Source: Falsihalocynthiibacter arcticus | GTDB taxonomy: Bacteria > Pseudomonadota > Alphaproteobacteria > Rhodobacterales > Rhodobacteraceae | Length of the DNA: 64,000 nucleotides | Direction: 5' to 3' | NCBI RefSeq assembly: GCF_000812665.2 | Contig: NZ_CP014327.1 | Coordinates: 3,377,501 to 3,441,500, forward strand | Shown: positions 47,244-56,966 of the stretch, piece after piece | How positions within the stretch are numbered: position 1 is the stretch's first letter | How the letters are laid out: every line of letters starts with the position of its first letter | The notes under the pieces: model-generated | The model's input: only the letters and a program-made list of their open reading frames with translations | Database searches by the model: none | Told to the model about the DNA's origin: nothing | Translations under genes and position numbers: made by a program

Positions 47244-48659
47244 TTATTCCAAGTCCTCGCCCTCAAAATCGTCAATATGCGCAACCCGCGCACCCGTCTT
47301 ATTGCTGGTCACAATCCCAAGCGACTTGAGTTTGCGATGAAGTGCACTGCGTTCCATGCCAACAAAGGTTGCGGTGCGGCTTATATTTCCGCCGAACCGA
47401 TTGATTTGCGTCATTAAATACTCGCGTTCAAACAATTCACGCGCTTCACGAAGTGGCAAGGTCGCCAAACCCGCCGAAAGAACAACGCCCGAGCTCCCGC
47501 CAGACGGCTCGCCCTGTTGCGGCAAATCGCTTGCCTCAATAATCTCGCTGTCGTTGCCAAGAATAAGAATGCGTTCGATGACGTTTTTCAACTGGCGCAC
47601 GTTTCCAGGCCAACTCATGGTCTGTAACAAGGCCTGCGCTTCCTCCGAAAGATGTCGCAAAGGTAGCCCCTGATCCTTGTTAAAGGCTGCGATAAAGGCG
47701 ACGGCCAACTCGGGAATATCTTCCCGACGGTCTTCAAGTGAGGGCACAGTGATCGGCACGACATTCAAACGATGAAACAGCTCCTGACGGAAATTTCCCG
47801 CTTCAATCTCGGCCTGCAAGTTCCTGTTTGTGCTCGATATAACGCGAATATCAACGCGAACCTTTTCGCCGCCGCCCACGCGTTGAAATTGCTGATCGAC
47901 TAAAACGCGCAGGATCTTGCTCTGCGTCCCCATCGGCATATCGGCAACTTCATCAAAGTAGATAACGCCGCCATGCGCTTCCTCAAGCAACCCAGGTTCA
48001 ATCCCGCGCTCTGGGCTTTCGCGCCCAAACAGGACTTCTTCCATCCGCTCGGGTTCAATTGACGCGGAATTAACCACGATAAACGGTGCAGACGCGCGAT
48101 CACTTTCGCTGTGAATAAACCGCGCGGCACTTTCCTTGCCAGACCCAGCAGGTCCCCGCAGCATAATGCGGCCGTTAGACTTAGTGACCTTTTCAAGGTT
48201 TGATTTCAATGCCTTATAGGCTGAACTAGATCCAATCATTTCACTGAGCGTTACGTCTCGACGGCGCAACTCACTATTTTCACGGCGCAGACGCGAAGCC
48301 TCCATTGCACGCGTAATAACAACCAACAGTTGGTCTATATTGAACGGCTTTTCAATGAAATCATAGGCGCCCTGTTTTATCGCGGCGACGGCGATTTCGA
48401 TATTCCCGTGACCAGAAATAATCACAATAGGTACATCAGGGTGGCTGCGCTTCACCGATTTCAGGATGTCGATGCCGTCCATTTGGCTATCTTTCAGCCA
48501 AATATCGAGGATCATCAAACTCGGAGGCTCGGAAGAAATTTGCTCCATACACTCGTCAGAGTTACTTGCAAGACGCGTTGTAAAGCCTTCATCTTTAAGG
48601 ATATCCGATATTAGTTCACGAATATCACGTTCGTCGTCAACAATAAGAATGTCACTCAT
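47244..48659 (-). CDS. ntrX: Nitrogen/redox response regulator NtrX (no GAFTGA loop)
   Basis: The 471-residue regulator has a receiver domain (LMILDIWLKDSQMDGIDIL holds the phosphoacceptor aspartate), an AAA+ domain and a Fis-type helix-turn-helix at the C-terminus (GGNISRTATFVGMERSALHRKLKSLG). Walker A is GPAGSGKESAARFI. Where sigma-54 activators have ELFGHEKGAFTGA, this protein reads EVLFGRESPERGIEPGLL, so it probably does not drive sigma-54 polymerase. The start at 48659 overlaps the ntrY stop codon by one base. An upstream in-frame extension lies within ntrY and is rejected. Confidence 0.94.
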   Translation of the reverse strand: MSDILIVDDERDIRELISDILKDEGFTTRLASNSDECMEQISSEPPSLMILDIWLKDSQMDGIDILKSVKRSHPDVPIVIISGHGNIEIAVAAIKQGAYDFIEKPFNIDQLLVVITRAMEASRLRRENSELRRRDVTLSEMIGSSSAYKALKSNLEKVTKSNGRIMLRGPAGSGKESAARFIHSESDRASAPFIVVNSASIEPERMEEVLFGRESPERGIEPGLLEEAHGGVIYFDEVADMPMGTQSKILRVLVDQQFQRVGGGEKVRVDIRVISSTNRNLQAEIEAGNFRQELFHRLNVVPITVPSLEDRREDIPELAVAFIAAFNKDQGLPLRHLSEEAQALLQTMSWPGNVRQLKNVIERILILGNDSEIIEASDLPQQGEPSGGSSGVVLSAGLATLPLREARELFEREYLMTQINRFGGNISRTATFVGMERSALHRKLKSLGIVTSNKTGARVAHIDDFEGEDLE

Positions 48660-50944
48660 CAGCTCACCTCTTTCAGTTTTTTTGGCGTGCCCAAAGGAAG
48701 GGCAACAGCCACACAAGCGCCTGCATGTGTTGTGTTTCCAAATATTTCTGCATCCAAAAGCGCCAACGTCCCGCCGTGCTCCTCGATGATTTTCTTAACG
48801 ATGGGCAGGCCAAGTCCTGTGCCCTTATCGCGTGTTGTTACGTACGGCTCAAACAGGCGCGAGCGATCAATCGGAAAGCCAATGCCATTATCGGAAATCC
48901 GAATGCGCAGTGTCTCGCCATCTGCTTCCATATTGATTTTCACCATGGGAATAAACCCGTCCGGGACGCCATTTTCAACATGCGTTTCAACTGCTTCGCC
49001 TGCGTTCTTAATTAAGTTCGTCAAGGCTTGTGCGATCATCGTTGAATCCACATCCGCAAATATGGGCTCCGCTGGCAACTCAGCGACCAACTTAACGGGA
49101 TCAAGCGCACCGGTTTGCAGGTGAACTGCGTCCCGCATAATTTCGGTCAGATCATGACTGCGGAGTTCTGGTTCTGGCATGCGCGCAAACTTGGAAAACT
49201 CATCAACAATACGCCGCAAGTCATTGGTTTTACGCACAATAACATCAGTCATATAGGCCATACCCTCTGCATCTTCTTCCGAAAGCTTTGAGGAATATTT
49301 TCGCTTCAAACGTTCGGCCGATAGCTGGATTGGCGTCAACGGGTTTTTGATTTCATGCGCGATCCGGCGCGCCACATCGCCCCAAGCGGCCATGCGTTGG
49401 GCAGAAACGAGGTCGGTCACATCATCAAAGGCCACAACGTACCCTTCCAATGCGCCCCCTGAACCGCGTCGAGGAGCAATCCGCACGAGGAGATTTTCTT
49501 GCTTCCCGTCCCGCACGACAAGGACTTCTTCCTGTGCGGATTCTGCACGATTGGCTTGTGTCCTGGCAAAAAAGTCACCGAATTCTGGCACCGCGAGAGA
49601 CAGTTTTTGATTGCCAGAGTCGTCTAAATTCAACAACCCCTGCGCCGAACGGTTCACAAAATCAACGCCTCCATCCGCATCCAGCCCGACAACGCCGGAC
49701 GTGACCGAGCTTAAAACGGAATCAAAAAGGCGGCGGCGATCCTCAATTTGGCGCGTATTCTGGAGCAAAGTCTCGCGTTGTTCCCGCAATTGCCCCGTCA
49801 TTTGGTTGAAATATTGCGACAGGAGCGCGATTTCGTCGTCGCCAGCCTCCTCATATACGCGCACGTTCAAATTGCCTGCGCCAACCTGTTGCGCCGCACT
49901 GGTCAACCGCCCCACGGGTCGCGCAAGACGCTCCGCAAACCAAAGTCCGAGCCAAATCGCGGCAAGGATCAAAATGACGGCAAACCCGAGGTACAGCAGG
50001 CCAAACTCAAACAGGATTTTACCGCGATCCTTTTCCAATTGTTCATAAAGGGAAACGTTTTGTTTTGTTTCGTCCAAGAGACTAAGGATGTCCCCATCAA
50101 CCTCGCGCGACAGGTAGAGATAGCGATCCGTTAGCCCTGAAAGCGCAACAAGGGCGCGAAATTCGTTGTTTTCCCAGTCCTTAATGACAACAGTTTCGCC
50201 CTTGCTGGCTTTGTCAAAATCAGAAGATTTGGGTTGTTCATAGTTGAACAAATAGGACCGATCCCCCCGGGCCCGAATGGTCCCTGCCCCGTCAACGACA
50301 AAAGCTTCGCGCAGGCCGCGTTGCACATTGGCTTGGGCATTGGTCAAAATCTCGCGCAAATCGCCGTCGGACATGCGAAAATTCCCCAAGGCCTCAATGT
50401 CGATGTCATTTCCCAGTTGCTCGGCGTCGGAAACAAGATCGCGACGATGCTCGGCTTCATAGGCTTGGGCGGCATCCAGTGAGCTTGAAACCACCTGTCG
50501 CACACGGTCCGAAAACCAGCCTTCAATCCCGACATTCACCGTCAACATGGCGAACACAGCGACCAAAATGGTCGGCAAAAGCGTCACGAGCGCAAAAACA
50601 CCCGTCAGTCGAAGGTGGAGTTTTGAACCCGCCGACTTTGCGCGCCGCGCAGACACCATGCGCACGACCTGTTGCAGCACCAAGGCCGCGACGACGAGGG
50701 CATAGACCATGTCCGCCAGCAGAATCAGCCGCAGACTATTTGGACTTGTCGCAACCTCTAGCGGTCCAAGAATCACAAACGTCGCAGCGGCCAGAATAGG
50801 CCCCAAAACCACCATTCCGAGGGTCGCGAAGTTTTGAAAACGCTTTTGGCGCCTTAAACGTATAAGCCTATTGAATGTCGCACTACGGACCAAACTTGGC
50901 ACCGCGTCCCCCAAAGATACTGTGCCCTTCGATAGGCACGCCAC
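48659..50944 (-). CDS. ntrY: Membrane sensor histidine kinase NtrY
   Basis: The 761-residue kinase partners NtrX. It has N-terminal transmembrane segments (about 37-60, 72-92 and 112-135), a periplasmic loop of about 150 residues, a further segment near 290-312, then HAMP and PAS domains. The kinase core has H-box [20 protein letters not shown] and ATP motifs DNGIGFP and GTGLGLPIVKKI. NtrYX systems respond to nitrogen, redox or oxygen state. Gene order and one-base overlap with ntrX support the pairing. Confidence 0.95.
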   Translation of the reverse strand: MACLSKGTVSLGDAVPSLVRSATFNRLIRLRRQKRFQNFATLGMVVLGPILAAATFVILGPLEVATSPNSLRLILLADMVYALVVAALVLQQVVRMVSARRAKSAGSKLHLRLTGVFALVTLLPTILVAVFAMLTVNVGIEGWFSDRVRQVVSSSLDAAQAYEAEHRRDLVSDAEQLGNDIDIEALGNFRMSDGDLREILTNAQANVQRGLREAFVVDGAGTIRARGDRSYLFNYEQPKSSDFDKASKGETVVIKDWENNEFRALVALSGLTDRYLYLSREVDGDILSLLDETKQNVSLYEQLEKDRGKILFEFGLLYLGFAVILILAAIWLGLWFAERLARPVGRLTSAAQQVGAGNLNVRVYEEAGDDEIALLSQYFNQMTGQLREQRETLLQNTRQIEDRRRLFDSVLSSVTSGVVGLDADGGVDFVNRSAQGLLNLDDSGNQKLSLAVPEFGDFFARTQANRAESAQEEVLVVRDGKQENLLVRIAPRRGSGGALEGYVVAFDDVTDLVSAQRMAAWGDVARRIAHEIKNPLTPIQLSAERLKRKYSSKLSEEDAEGMAYMTDVIVRKTNDLRRIVDEFSKFARMPEPELRSHDLTEIMRDAVHLQTGALDPVKLVAELPAEPIFADVDSTMIAQALTNLIKNAGEAVETHVENGVPDGFIPMVKINMEADGETLRIRISDNGIGFPIDRSRLFEPYVTTRDKGTGLGLPIVKKIIEEHGGTLALLDAEIFGNTTHAGACVAVALPLGTPKKLKEVS

Positions 50945-51001
50945 AATATATACCGTCTGTCACAAGGGTAGCAGCCTTCTTGCAACGGGTATGTTGCTCT
51001 T

Positions 51002-52378
51002 TTACATCAATTTGCGGCGGCGTGTCACGTTAATTTCGAGCTCTGTGATCTTCTTTCTGAGAGTATTTCGGTTAATCCCAAGTAAATCGGCGCATTTCGC
51101 CTGATTTCCACCCGTTGCATCAAGTGATATCTCGATCAATGGCGTCTCAACTTCACGCAGAATACGTTGATAAACGCCTGTCGGCGGCAACGCACCGCCA
51201 TGAAGGTCAAAATAACGACGCAGATGCTTTGCCACGGAGGCCGAGAGCAATTCGCCCTCGCGGCCACCATTCGCGGGTTCGATTACTGGCTGATTCCCGA
51301 GGACAAGCTCAACTTCGGCCCGATTAATCTCTTCGCCGACGCTGGTCAAAACCAAACGGCGCACGGAATTCTCCAACTGGCGTACATTTCCAGGCCAGCT
51401 AAAGGCGCGAATGAGTTCCATTGCATCCGGTCCAATCCGACGCAATGAGGCTCCTTCGCGCTCAGCCTTCGCAAGGAAATGTTCAGCAAGAAGCGGGATA
51501 TCATCGACCCGTTCGCGCAGGGACGGCACCGTGATGGTCACACCACAGAGGCGGTAATAGAGGTCTTGGCGGAACGTCCCTGCCTCCATTTTCAGGCTCA
51601 AATTCGACTGACTCGTCGCCATAATACGCGGTGCATTGTCGCCAAAACTGTCCAACATACGCACCACACGGGCCTGTGCGTCGGCGTCGAGATCGCCCAC
51701 TTCGTCAAACAGGATCGAGCCGCCTTTGGCGCGTGAAATAACAGTGGCTGGCCCGTCCATGCCTTGTAAATCATTGGCGGAGGCCACAATGAACGGCTGA
51801 GTGCGGCGATCAGAAAAGTCGTGAATGGCCCGCGCGATCAACGACTTACCCGTGCCACTTTCACCCGAGATCATCACCGTCAAATCGGTGTTCATCACCC
51901 GCGCTACCAGTCGATAGAGGGTTTGCATTTGGGCCGTGCGCCCCACCAACGGCAGATCATCTTGGGTGGATTCTCGCGGCGCGCCGGTCTCGTGGGACAA
52001 GGGATTGACGCGGCGTTTGATCTCAAGGGCGCGCGCGGCGCGTTTCATCAAATCGGGCAGGTCAAACGGCTTAGGCAAATAGTCATAGGCCTCGGCTTCG
52101 GCAGCTTGGATCGCGGTCATAATCGTGTTTTGGGCGGAAATCACAATTACCGGCAATCCGGGGCGCAATTCTCCGATGCGTGGCAGAGCCTCGATGCCAT
52201 TGCCGTCGGGCATCATCACGTCGGAAATCACCAAATCGCCCTTCCCTTCTTCGACCCAGCGCATCAACGTCATTAACGACGAGGTCGCGTGCACTTTACA
52301 GCCCGCCCGCGTTAACGCCTGCGTTAGAACTGTGCGAATTGTGCGGTCGTCGTCTGCGACAAGAACTGTACCGTCCAT
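51002..52378 (-). CDS. ntrC: Nitrogen regulation response regulator NtrC (no GAFTGA loop)
   Basis: The 458-residue regulator has a receiver ([12 protein letters not shown], phosphoacceptor aspartate), AAA+ domain (Walker [16 protein letters not shown]) and Fis-type helix-turn-helix ([22 protein letters not shown]). Between [25 protein letters not shown] and the Walker B (SILFDEVGD) the GAFTGA loop is absent. This matches the Rhodobacter capsulatus type of NtrC, which activates the sigma-70 enzyme. It overlaps ntrB by one base (TAATG). Confidence 0.96.
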   Translation of the reverse strand: MDGTVLVADDDRTIRTVLTQALTRAGCKVHATSSLMTLMRWVEEGKGDLVISDVMMPDGNGIEALPRIGELRPGLPVIVISAQNTIMTAIQAAEAEAYDYLPKPFDLPDLMKRAARALEIKRRVNPLSHETGAPRESTQDDLPLVGRTAQMQTLYRLVARVMNTDLTVMISGESGTGKSLIARAIHDFSDRRTQPFIVASANDLQGMDGPATVISRAKGGSILFDEVGDLDADAQARVVRMLDSFGDNAPRIMATSQSNLSLKMEAGTFRQDLYYRLCGVTITVPSLRERVDDIPLLAEHFLAKAEREGASLRRIGPDAMELIRAFSWPGNVRQLENSVRRLVLTSVGEEINRAEVELVLGNQPVIEPANGGREGELLSASVAKHLRRYFDLHGGALPPTGVYQRILREVETPLIEISLDATGGNQAKCADLLGINRNTLRKKITELEINVTRRRKLM

Positions 52379-53493
52379 TATAGGATCTCCGTTTTATTTT
52401 GAGTGTTGGGCGCATCAACTGCGGATTCTTTTGGGGCAACAGGCAGCGAAATCCGAAACACAGTGCGCCCGGGGGACGAGTCAACGGCAATCCAGCCTTG
52501 GTGCTCCGAGATGATTTTACTCACCAACGCAAGGCCAAGCCCCGTGCCATTCTCACGCCCCGAAACAAAGGGTTCAAAGATGTCCCCCGCAATTTCGCTC
52601 GGCAATCCGGGGCCATCGTCAATGATCTCAATTTGAAGCGGGACCGAGCCAGACCCGTCTGTCCGACGCAGGCGCATCGAGTTTTCATAGAAGGTATGGA
52701 TGCGGATTTTGCCACCGTTTTTATTGGCCTCTGATGCATTTTTCAAAAGGTTGAGAAAGGCCTGAAGGAGCTGGTCCATATCACCCCATGTGGGTGGCAT
52801 GGAGGGATCGTAATCCTCAATGATTTCCATATGTGCGCCAAAACCCACCATCGCCGAACGCCGCGCGCGATCAAGCACATCGTGGATATTCACGGCGGTA
52901 CATTGGGGTTTGAGGACATTGCCAAATTGCTCGACTTGCTCGAGAAGTTTCACAATCCGGCGGCATTCTTGGACAATAAGGTCGGTCATTTCCTGATCAT
53001 CATTCGACAGGTTCATCGCCAAGAGTTGCGCGGCCCCCGTAATGCCCGCGAGCGGGTTTTTAATCTCATGGGCCAGCATTTCCGCCATCCCGATCGCGGA
53101 TTTAGCCGAAGTTTTGACCGAATGGCTCCGCCCCAACCGATCGGCAATTTCGCGCGGCGATATCAGCAGGAGGATTTTACCCGTCCGCTCGCCTTTACTA
53201 GAGCTTAGGGACGCAATTTGAATGTTGCACAGCACGGGCGCGCGCTCGCCACTTCCCACGTCGACATCATTGATAAATAACGCGGAATGGTCTTTTCGGA
53301 CACGCTGAAAGCTGGTTTCCAGCGGCGAGTCGATCATAACTTTGTCCCACACCGACGCCCCTATGAGCATTTTTGCGGAGGAGTTCAAAAAGGCTTCGGC
53401 AACGGCATTGCTCTCGAGAATGCAGTCTGCATCGTCAAGGATCAGCGCTGGAATTGGCAGCGACGCCCAGAGGTCAATGTCATATTCAATCAT
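52378..53493 (-). CDS. ntrB: Nitrogen regulation sensor kinase NtrB
   Basis: The 371-residue cytoplasmic kinase phosphorylates NtrC under nitrogen limitation, under control of PII proteins. It has an N-terminal PAS domain (residues 5-110), H-box [23 protein letters not shown] and an ATP-binding domain ([26 protein letters not shown]). No transmembrane segment is seen. It overlaps nifR3 by 8 bases upstream and ntrC by one base downstream, so the three genes are translationally linked. Confidence 0.96.
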   Translation of the reverse strand: MIEYDIDLWASLPIPALILDDADCILESNAVAEAFLNSSAKMLIGASVWDKVMIDSPLETSFQRVRKDHSALFINDVDVGSGERAPVLCNIQIASLSSSKGERTGKILLLISPREIADRLGRSHSVKTSAKSAIGMAEMLAHEIKNPLAGITGAAQLLAMNLSNDDQEMTDLIVQECRRIVKLLEQVEQFGNVLKPQCTAVNIHDVLDRARRSAMVGFGAHMEIIEDYDPSMPPTWGDMDQLLQAFLNLLKNASEANKNGGKIRIHTFYENSMRLRRTDGSGSVPLQIEIIDDGPGLPSEIAGDIFEPFVSGRENGTGLGLALVSKIISEHQGWIAVDSSPGRTVFRISLPVAPKESAVDAPNTQNKTEIL

Positions 53494-54484
53494 CGGTCAG
53501 TCCTTCGATCGGGCTATGGTCAGGAGAAAGTGCATCGGGCAGTAGCGCCAATACAGTTTTGGGGTTTTTCTCGATTAAAACGGCTTTGCGCAGGGCGGCT
53601 GGGGTGTGAACGCCATCCATGTACCAGCCCAGATGTTTGCGTGCGACGCGCCCGCCAAGAGGGACGGGATAGAATTCAAGCATGGCTTCATAGTGCCCCG
53701 AAACCATGTCGATCAGGGCATTTCCCTGCGGGATTTCGGGGGGTGCAGAGCCAAAAAGATCGGCCGCGACCTGTGCTAGAATCCACGGCGCTCCCTGTGC
53801 GCCACGGCCAATCATCACACCATCCGCGCCAGATTGTGCAAGGGCCTGACGCGCGGTGTCGGCATTGATAATGTCCCCATTCGCCACGACGGGAATGGAA
53901 ACGGCGGCTTTGACACTGGCAATCGCTTCCCAGTCGGCGCGACCTTTGTAAAACTGGCAGCGCGTGCGTCCGTGGATCGTAATCATGCGGATGCCCGCCG
54001 CCTCTGCGCGGGCCGCAAGTTCGGGCGCGTTAAGCAAAGCGTCATCCCATCCCAAGCGGGTTTTAAGCGTCACAGGCACCGAAACGGCCTCAACAACGGC
54101 CTCAATCAGCGTCAGCGCATGGTCCAAATCTTTCATCAGGGCGGACCCTGAATAGCCGTTCACGACTTTTTTCGCCGGACAGCCCATATTAATGTCGATC
54201 ACACGCGCGCCGTTATCTTGGATCATCTTGGCGGCCTCGCCCATCCAATAGGCGTCTTTTCCGGCGATCTGAACCGAGGTATTGCTGCTGTCAAACCCCA
54301 GTTCGGCCCGTTCGCGCACGCCGGGTTTGCCCTGAAACATTTCTTGGCTGGCAACCATTTCGCTCACGACCAACCCAGCCCCAAAGGACGACACCAGATT
54401 GCGAAACGGCAAATCCGTAATTCCGGCCAATGGCGCCAATAGGACCGGTGGGTCCAAAATGATATCTGCAATATTAATGGTCAA
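53486..54484 (-). CDS. tRNA-dihydrouridine synthase DusB/NifR3
   Basis: The 332-residue flavoprotein reduces uridine in tRNA. It has the TIM-barrel FMN site (LLAPLAGITDLPFRNL), the catalytic cysteine in INMGCPAKKVVNGYSGSALMKD, and ITIHGRTRCQFYKGRADW. The TTG at 54484 is chosen because AAGGA lies about 8-12 bases upstream and the product then starts LTINIADIILDPP like relatives. An ATG at 54505 is the alternative; starts further up add unrelated residues. It heads the nifR3-ntrB-ntrC unit, as in Rhodobacter. Confidence 0.92.
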   Translation of the reverse strand: MTINIADIILDPPVLLAPLAGITDLPFRNLVSSFGAGLVVSEMVASQEMFQGKPGVRERAELGFDSSNTSVQIAGKDAYWMGEAAKMIQDNGARVIDINMGCPAKKVVNGYSGSALMKDLDHALTLIEAVVEAVSVPVTLKTRLGWDDALLNAPELAARAEAAGIRMITIHGRTRCQFYKGRADWEAIASVKAAVSIPVVANGDIINADTARQALAQSGADGVMIGRGAQGAPWILAQVAADLFGSAPPEIPQGNALIDMVSGHYEAMLEFYPVPLGGRVARKHLGWYMDGVHTPAALRKAVLIEKNPKTVLALLPDALSPDHSPIEGLTDD

Positions 54485-54667
54485 ACGCCTAATCCTTGTG
54501 CACATTTCAGTGCTACGCCCCACAAAAGCAAAAGGCAATTCCGCGACGGTGCATTCTGCGCGAAAAACACGCATTGCATAAAATTTAGGCAGCAACTCGC
54601 CCATTGTTCTCAAAGCGCGCATTGCTTAAACAAGGGGCGTGAAAACAACGAAAGTTAACAATCCCCT

Positions 54668-55821
54668 ATGCGCATTGCTGCTTTAATTGTTGCCGCTGGA
54701 AATGGGTCTCGCATGGGCGCCGACAGGTCTGGGCGTGCGAAACAGTTCCAAATGCTCGCGGGGCGCGCAGTTGTCGCTCGTACCGTCGATTGTTTTTCCA
54801 ACCACCCGTTGATTTCCGAAATAATCGTTGTTGCGCCGATGGGTGGAGTGGAGTGCGCGCGCGACGCCCTCAAAGGCCGAACCGATGTGATATATGTGGA
54901 GGGCGGCGAAAGTCGCTCCGCCTCGGTCGCCCACGGACTTGCGCAAATTCCCTCCCCGATCACCCATGTGTTAATCCACGACGGCGCACGCCCCTTGGTG
55001 GCAAAATCGACCATTGATGGCGTGATTGAAGCTCTTAAAGCTGGCCCCGCCGCCGCTCCTGCTCTTGCCGTAACAGATGCGCTTTGGCGCGGTGTTGACG
55101 GGCAGGTTACGGCCCCGCAGGCAAGAGATGGATTATACCGCGCACAAACGCCACAAGGCTTTGAAATAAACACCATTCGTACGGCGCATGCCTCTGGAAT
55201 AGCCGCCGCAGATGATGTGGAACTCGCCCTTAGTTTAGGGATAGACGTAACCATAACTCAAGGCCACGAAGACAACCTAAAACTCACTTATCCCGCAGAT
55301 TTTGACCGCGCGGAACGACTCTTAGCGATGAAAGAAGACCCGATGGATATACGCCTTGGAAATGGCTTTGACGTGCATAGATTTGGCACGGGTGACCATG
55401 TTGTTTTATGCGGAGTGCGCGTCCCCTTCGAGCGCGGTCTCCAAGGACATTCGGATGCAGATGTCGGCATGCACGCAGTGACGGATGCAATTTATGGTGC
55501 CTTAGCGCAGGGGGATATTGGCCAGCATTTCCCCCAAGTGATCCCCAATGGAAGGGCGCTGAAAGCCATATTTTCTTACGTCACGCAGTGGAACTGGCGC
55601 GGGAAATGGGGTTTTCAATCTCGAATGTGGATTGCACATTGATCTGCGAGTTCCCCAAAATCGGCCCCCACGCGGCCGATATGCGAACAGTAATGGCCGA
55701 AATTATGAACATGGAGGTGGATCGTGTGAGTGTGAAAGCAACAACATCCGAACGCCTCGGATTTACTGGGCGCGGCGAAGGCATTGCCTCGATCGCAACC
55801 ACAACATTGGTGAAAAAATGA
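54668..55821 (+). pseudogene. ispDF: Bifunctional IspD/IspF isoprenoid enzyme, interrupted by a one-base frameshift
   Basis: Fuses 2-C-methyl-D-erythritol 4-phosphate cytidylyltransferase (N-terminal, [12 protein letters not shown] nucleotide loop) with 2,4-cyclodiphosphate synthase (C-terminal, [17 protein letters not shown] and [21 protein letters not shown]). After GDIGQHFP the frame is lost and a stop occurs at 55642. The rest ([47 protein letters not shown]) continues in another frame to 55821. One extra C in the five-C run at 55531-55535 restores a 384-residue enzyme. The pathway is normally essential, so a sequence error is the likeliest cause. Confidence 0.92.
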
Positions 55822-56336
55822 GCAAACTCGCAACCTTCTCGGCTCAAGCCAGCAAACACATCGCTGTATTCTTTGGCGCGGGCCTGATTAAACCCGCTCC
55901 GGGCACATGGGGGAGCCTCGCGGCCCTGCCCGTCTTCCTGCTCGTACATCTGTATGGTGGGTTTTCGGGGGCTGTATTAGCGACAGTTGCGGTCATCTTT
56001 ATCGGAGTCTGGGCGATTGAAAAGGAAACCCGCGGCAAGACAGATCACGACCCCAGCGAGATCGTTATTGATGAGGTCGCCGGTATGTGGATCGCGCTTT
56101 TGCCCTTGTCTTATGGCGCGCAAATCATGGGGGCGTCGATTTTGGCGCTCTATCCAGGATGGATCGTCGCCTTTGCCGCTTTCCGGCTTTTTGACATCAC
56201 CAAACCAGGCCCTGTTGGTTGGGCAGACGAGCGCGACGATGCGATTGGCGTCATGCTCGACGACGTGATAGCAGGGGTAATGTCGGCCATTGTGGTTGTC
56301 GCGTTTGCGGCGCTATATCATATCGTTCTTACATGA
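55818..56336 (+). CDS. pgpA: Phosphatidylglycerophosphatase A
   Basis: The 172-residue inner-membrane enzyme dephosphorylates phosphatidylglycerol phosphate. The N-terminus [22 protein letters not shown] and the central [19 protein letters not shown] match PgpA, and three to four hydrophobic segments follow. The ATG at 55818 overlaps the end of ispDF by 4 bases, and the stop overlaps the cinA start by 4 bases, so the three genes are translationally coupled. A longer in-frame reading lies within ispDF and is rejected. Confidence 0.94.
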   Translation: MSKLATFSAQASKHIAVFFGAGLIKPAPGTWGSLAALPVFLLVHLYGGFSGAVLATVAVIFIGVWAIEKETRGKTDHDPSEIVIDEVAGMWIALLPLSYGAQIMGASILALYPGWIVAFAAFRLFDITKPGPVGWADERDDAIGVMLDDVIAGVMSAIVVVAFAALYHIVLT

Positions 56337-56803
56337 GCATTGCCGCGCAAATACTTGAAAAGGCTAAATTAGAATCGCATGTTATTGCGACAGCTGAAAG
56401 CTGCACGGGGGGTATGGTTAGCGTGGCTTTGACGGATGTCGCGGGAAGCTCTGCCATGTTTGATCGCGGCTTCATCACCTATACCAATCAAGCAAAACAG
56501 GACATGTTGAACGTCAGCGCAGCAACGCTCAAAGCCCACGGCGCGGTCTCGCAAGAGGTTGCGCGCGAGATGGCCGAGGGCGCGCTCGCGCATTCAAACG
56601 CCACCCTTGCGGTGTCGATCACGGGGATCGCCGGCCCCGGTGGTAGCGAGTTTAAACCCGAGGGGCGCGTGTGTTTTGGACTCGCGGGATTGGGGCAGGA
56701 CACACATAGTGAAACCGTCGAATTTGGCGCTTTAGGGCGCGACAATGTGCGGATAAAAGCCCGAGACCACGCCCTTGACCTTTTGTTACGCGCGTTTTCT
56801 TAG
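56333..56803 (+). CDS. CinA family nicotinamide-nucleotide amidohydrolase (PncC domain)
   Basis: The 156-residue product is the stand-alone C-terminal CinA/PncC domain, which deamidates nicotinamide mononucleotide for NAD recycling. Motifs are ATAESCTGGMVSVALTDVAGSS and SITGIAGPGGSEFKPEGRVCFGL. There is no N-terminal molybdopterin-binding-like half found in longer CinA proteins. It starts in an ATGA overlap with pgpA and is followed by a terminator-like hairpin. Confidence 0.92.
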   Translation: MSIAAQILEKAKLESHVIATAESCTGGMVSVALTDVAGSSAMFDRGFITYTNQAKQDMLNVSAATLKAHGAVSQEVAREMAEGALAHSNATLAVSITGIAGPGGSEFKPEGRVCFGLAGLGQDTHSETVEFGALGRDNVRIKARDHALDLLLRAFS

Positions 56804-56825
56804 TTTGACGTTTTCTTGTGCAGGT

Positions 56826-56857
56826 CGCTAAAATACTGCGCATATTTTAGCGGCTTT
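56826..56857 (+). terminator. AT-rich hairpin after the CinA-family gene, probable terminator
   Basis: CGCTAAAATA (56826-56835) and TATTTTAGCG (56843-56852) form a perfect 10-bp stem with a 7-base loop, followed by GCTTTT. Similar TATTTTAG and TTTTAG words recur just downstream. Confidence 0.6.
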
Positions 56858-56966
56858 TAGAACTGCCTGTATTTTAGACCCCAAGGCAGGCCCTTGCCTC
56901 TTTCCTCAGCACGCACAAGTCGCTTCAACCCCTTAACACCGGATTTTGGAACGAACGGAGCGGAAT

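Noticed and set aside
54494-54512. NtrC-like GCAC-N6-GTGC dyad before nifR3
   Set aside because: The spacing is one base short of the NtrC consensus and the site lies too close to the translation start.
56883-56900. Sigma-54-like promoter (GG and GC elements) upstream of amt
   Set aside because: The spacing is 9 and not 10 bases, which sigma-54 does not tolerate well; NtrC here also lacks GAFTGA.
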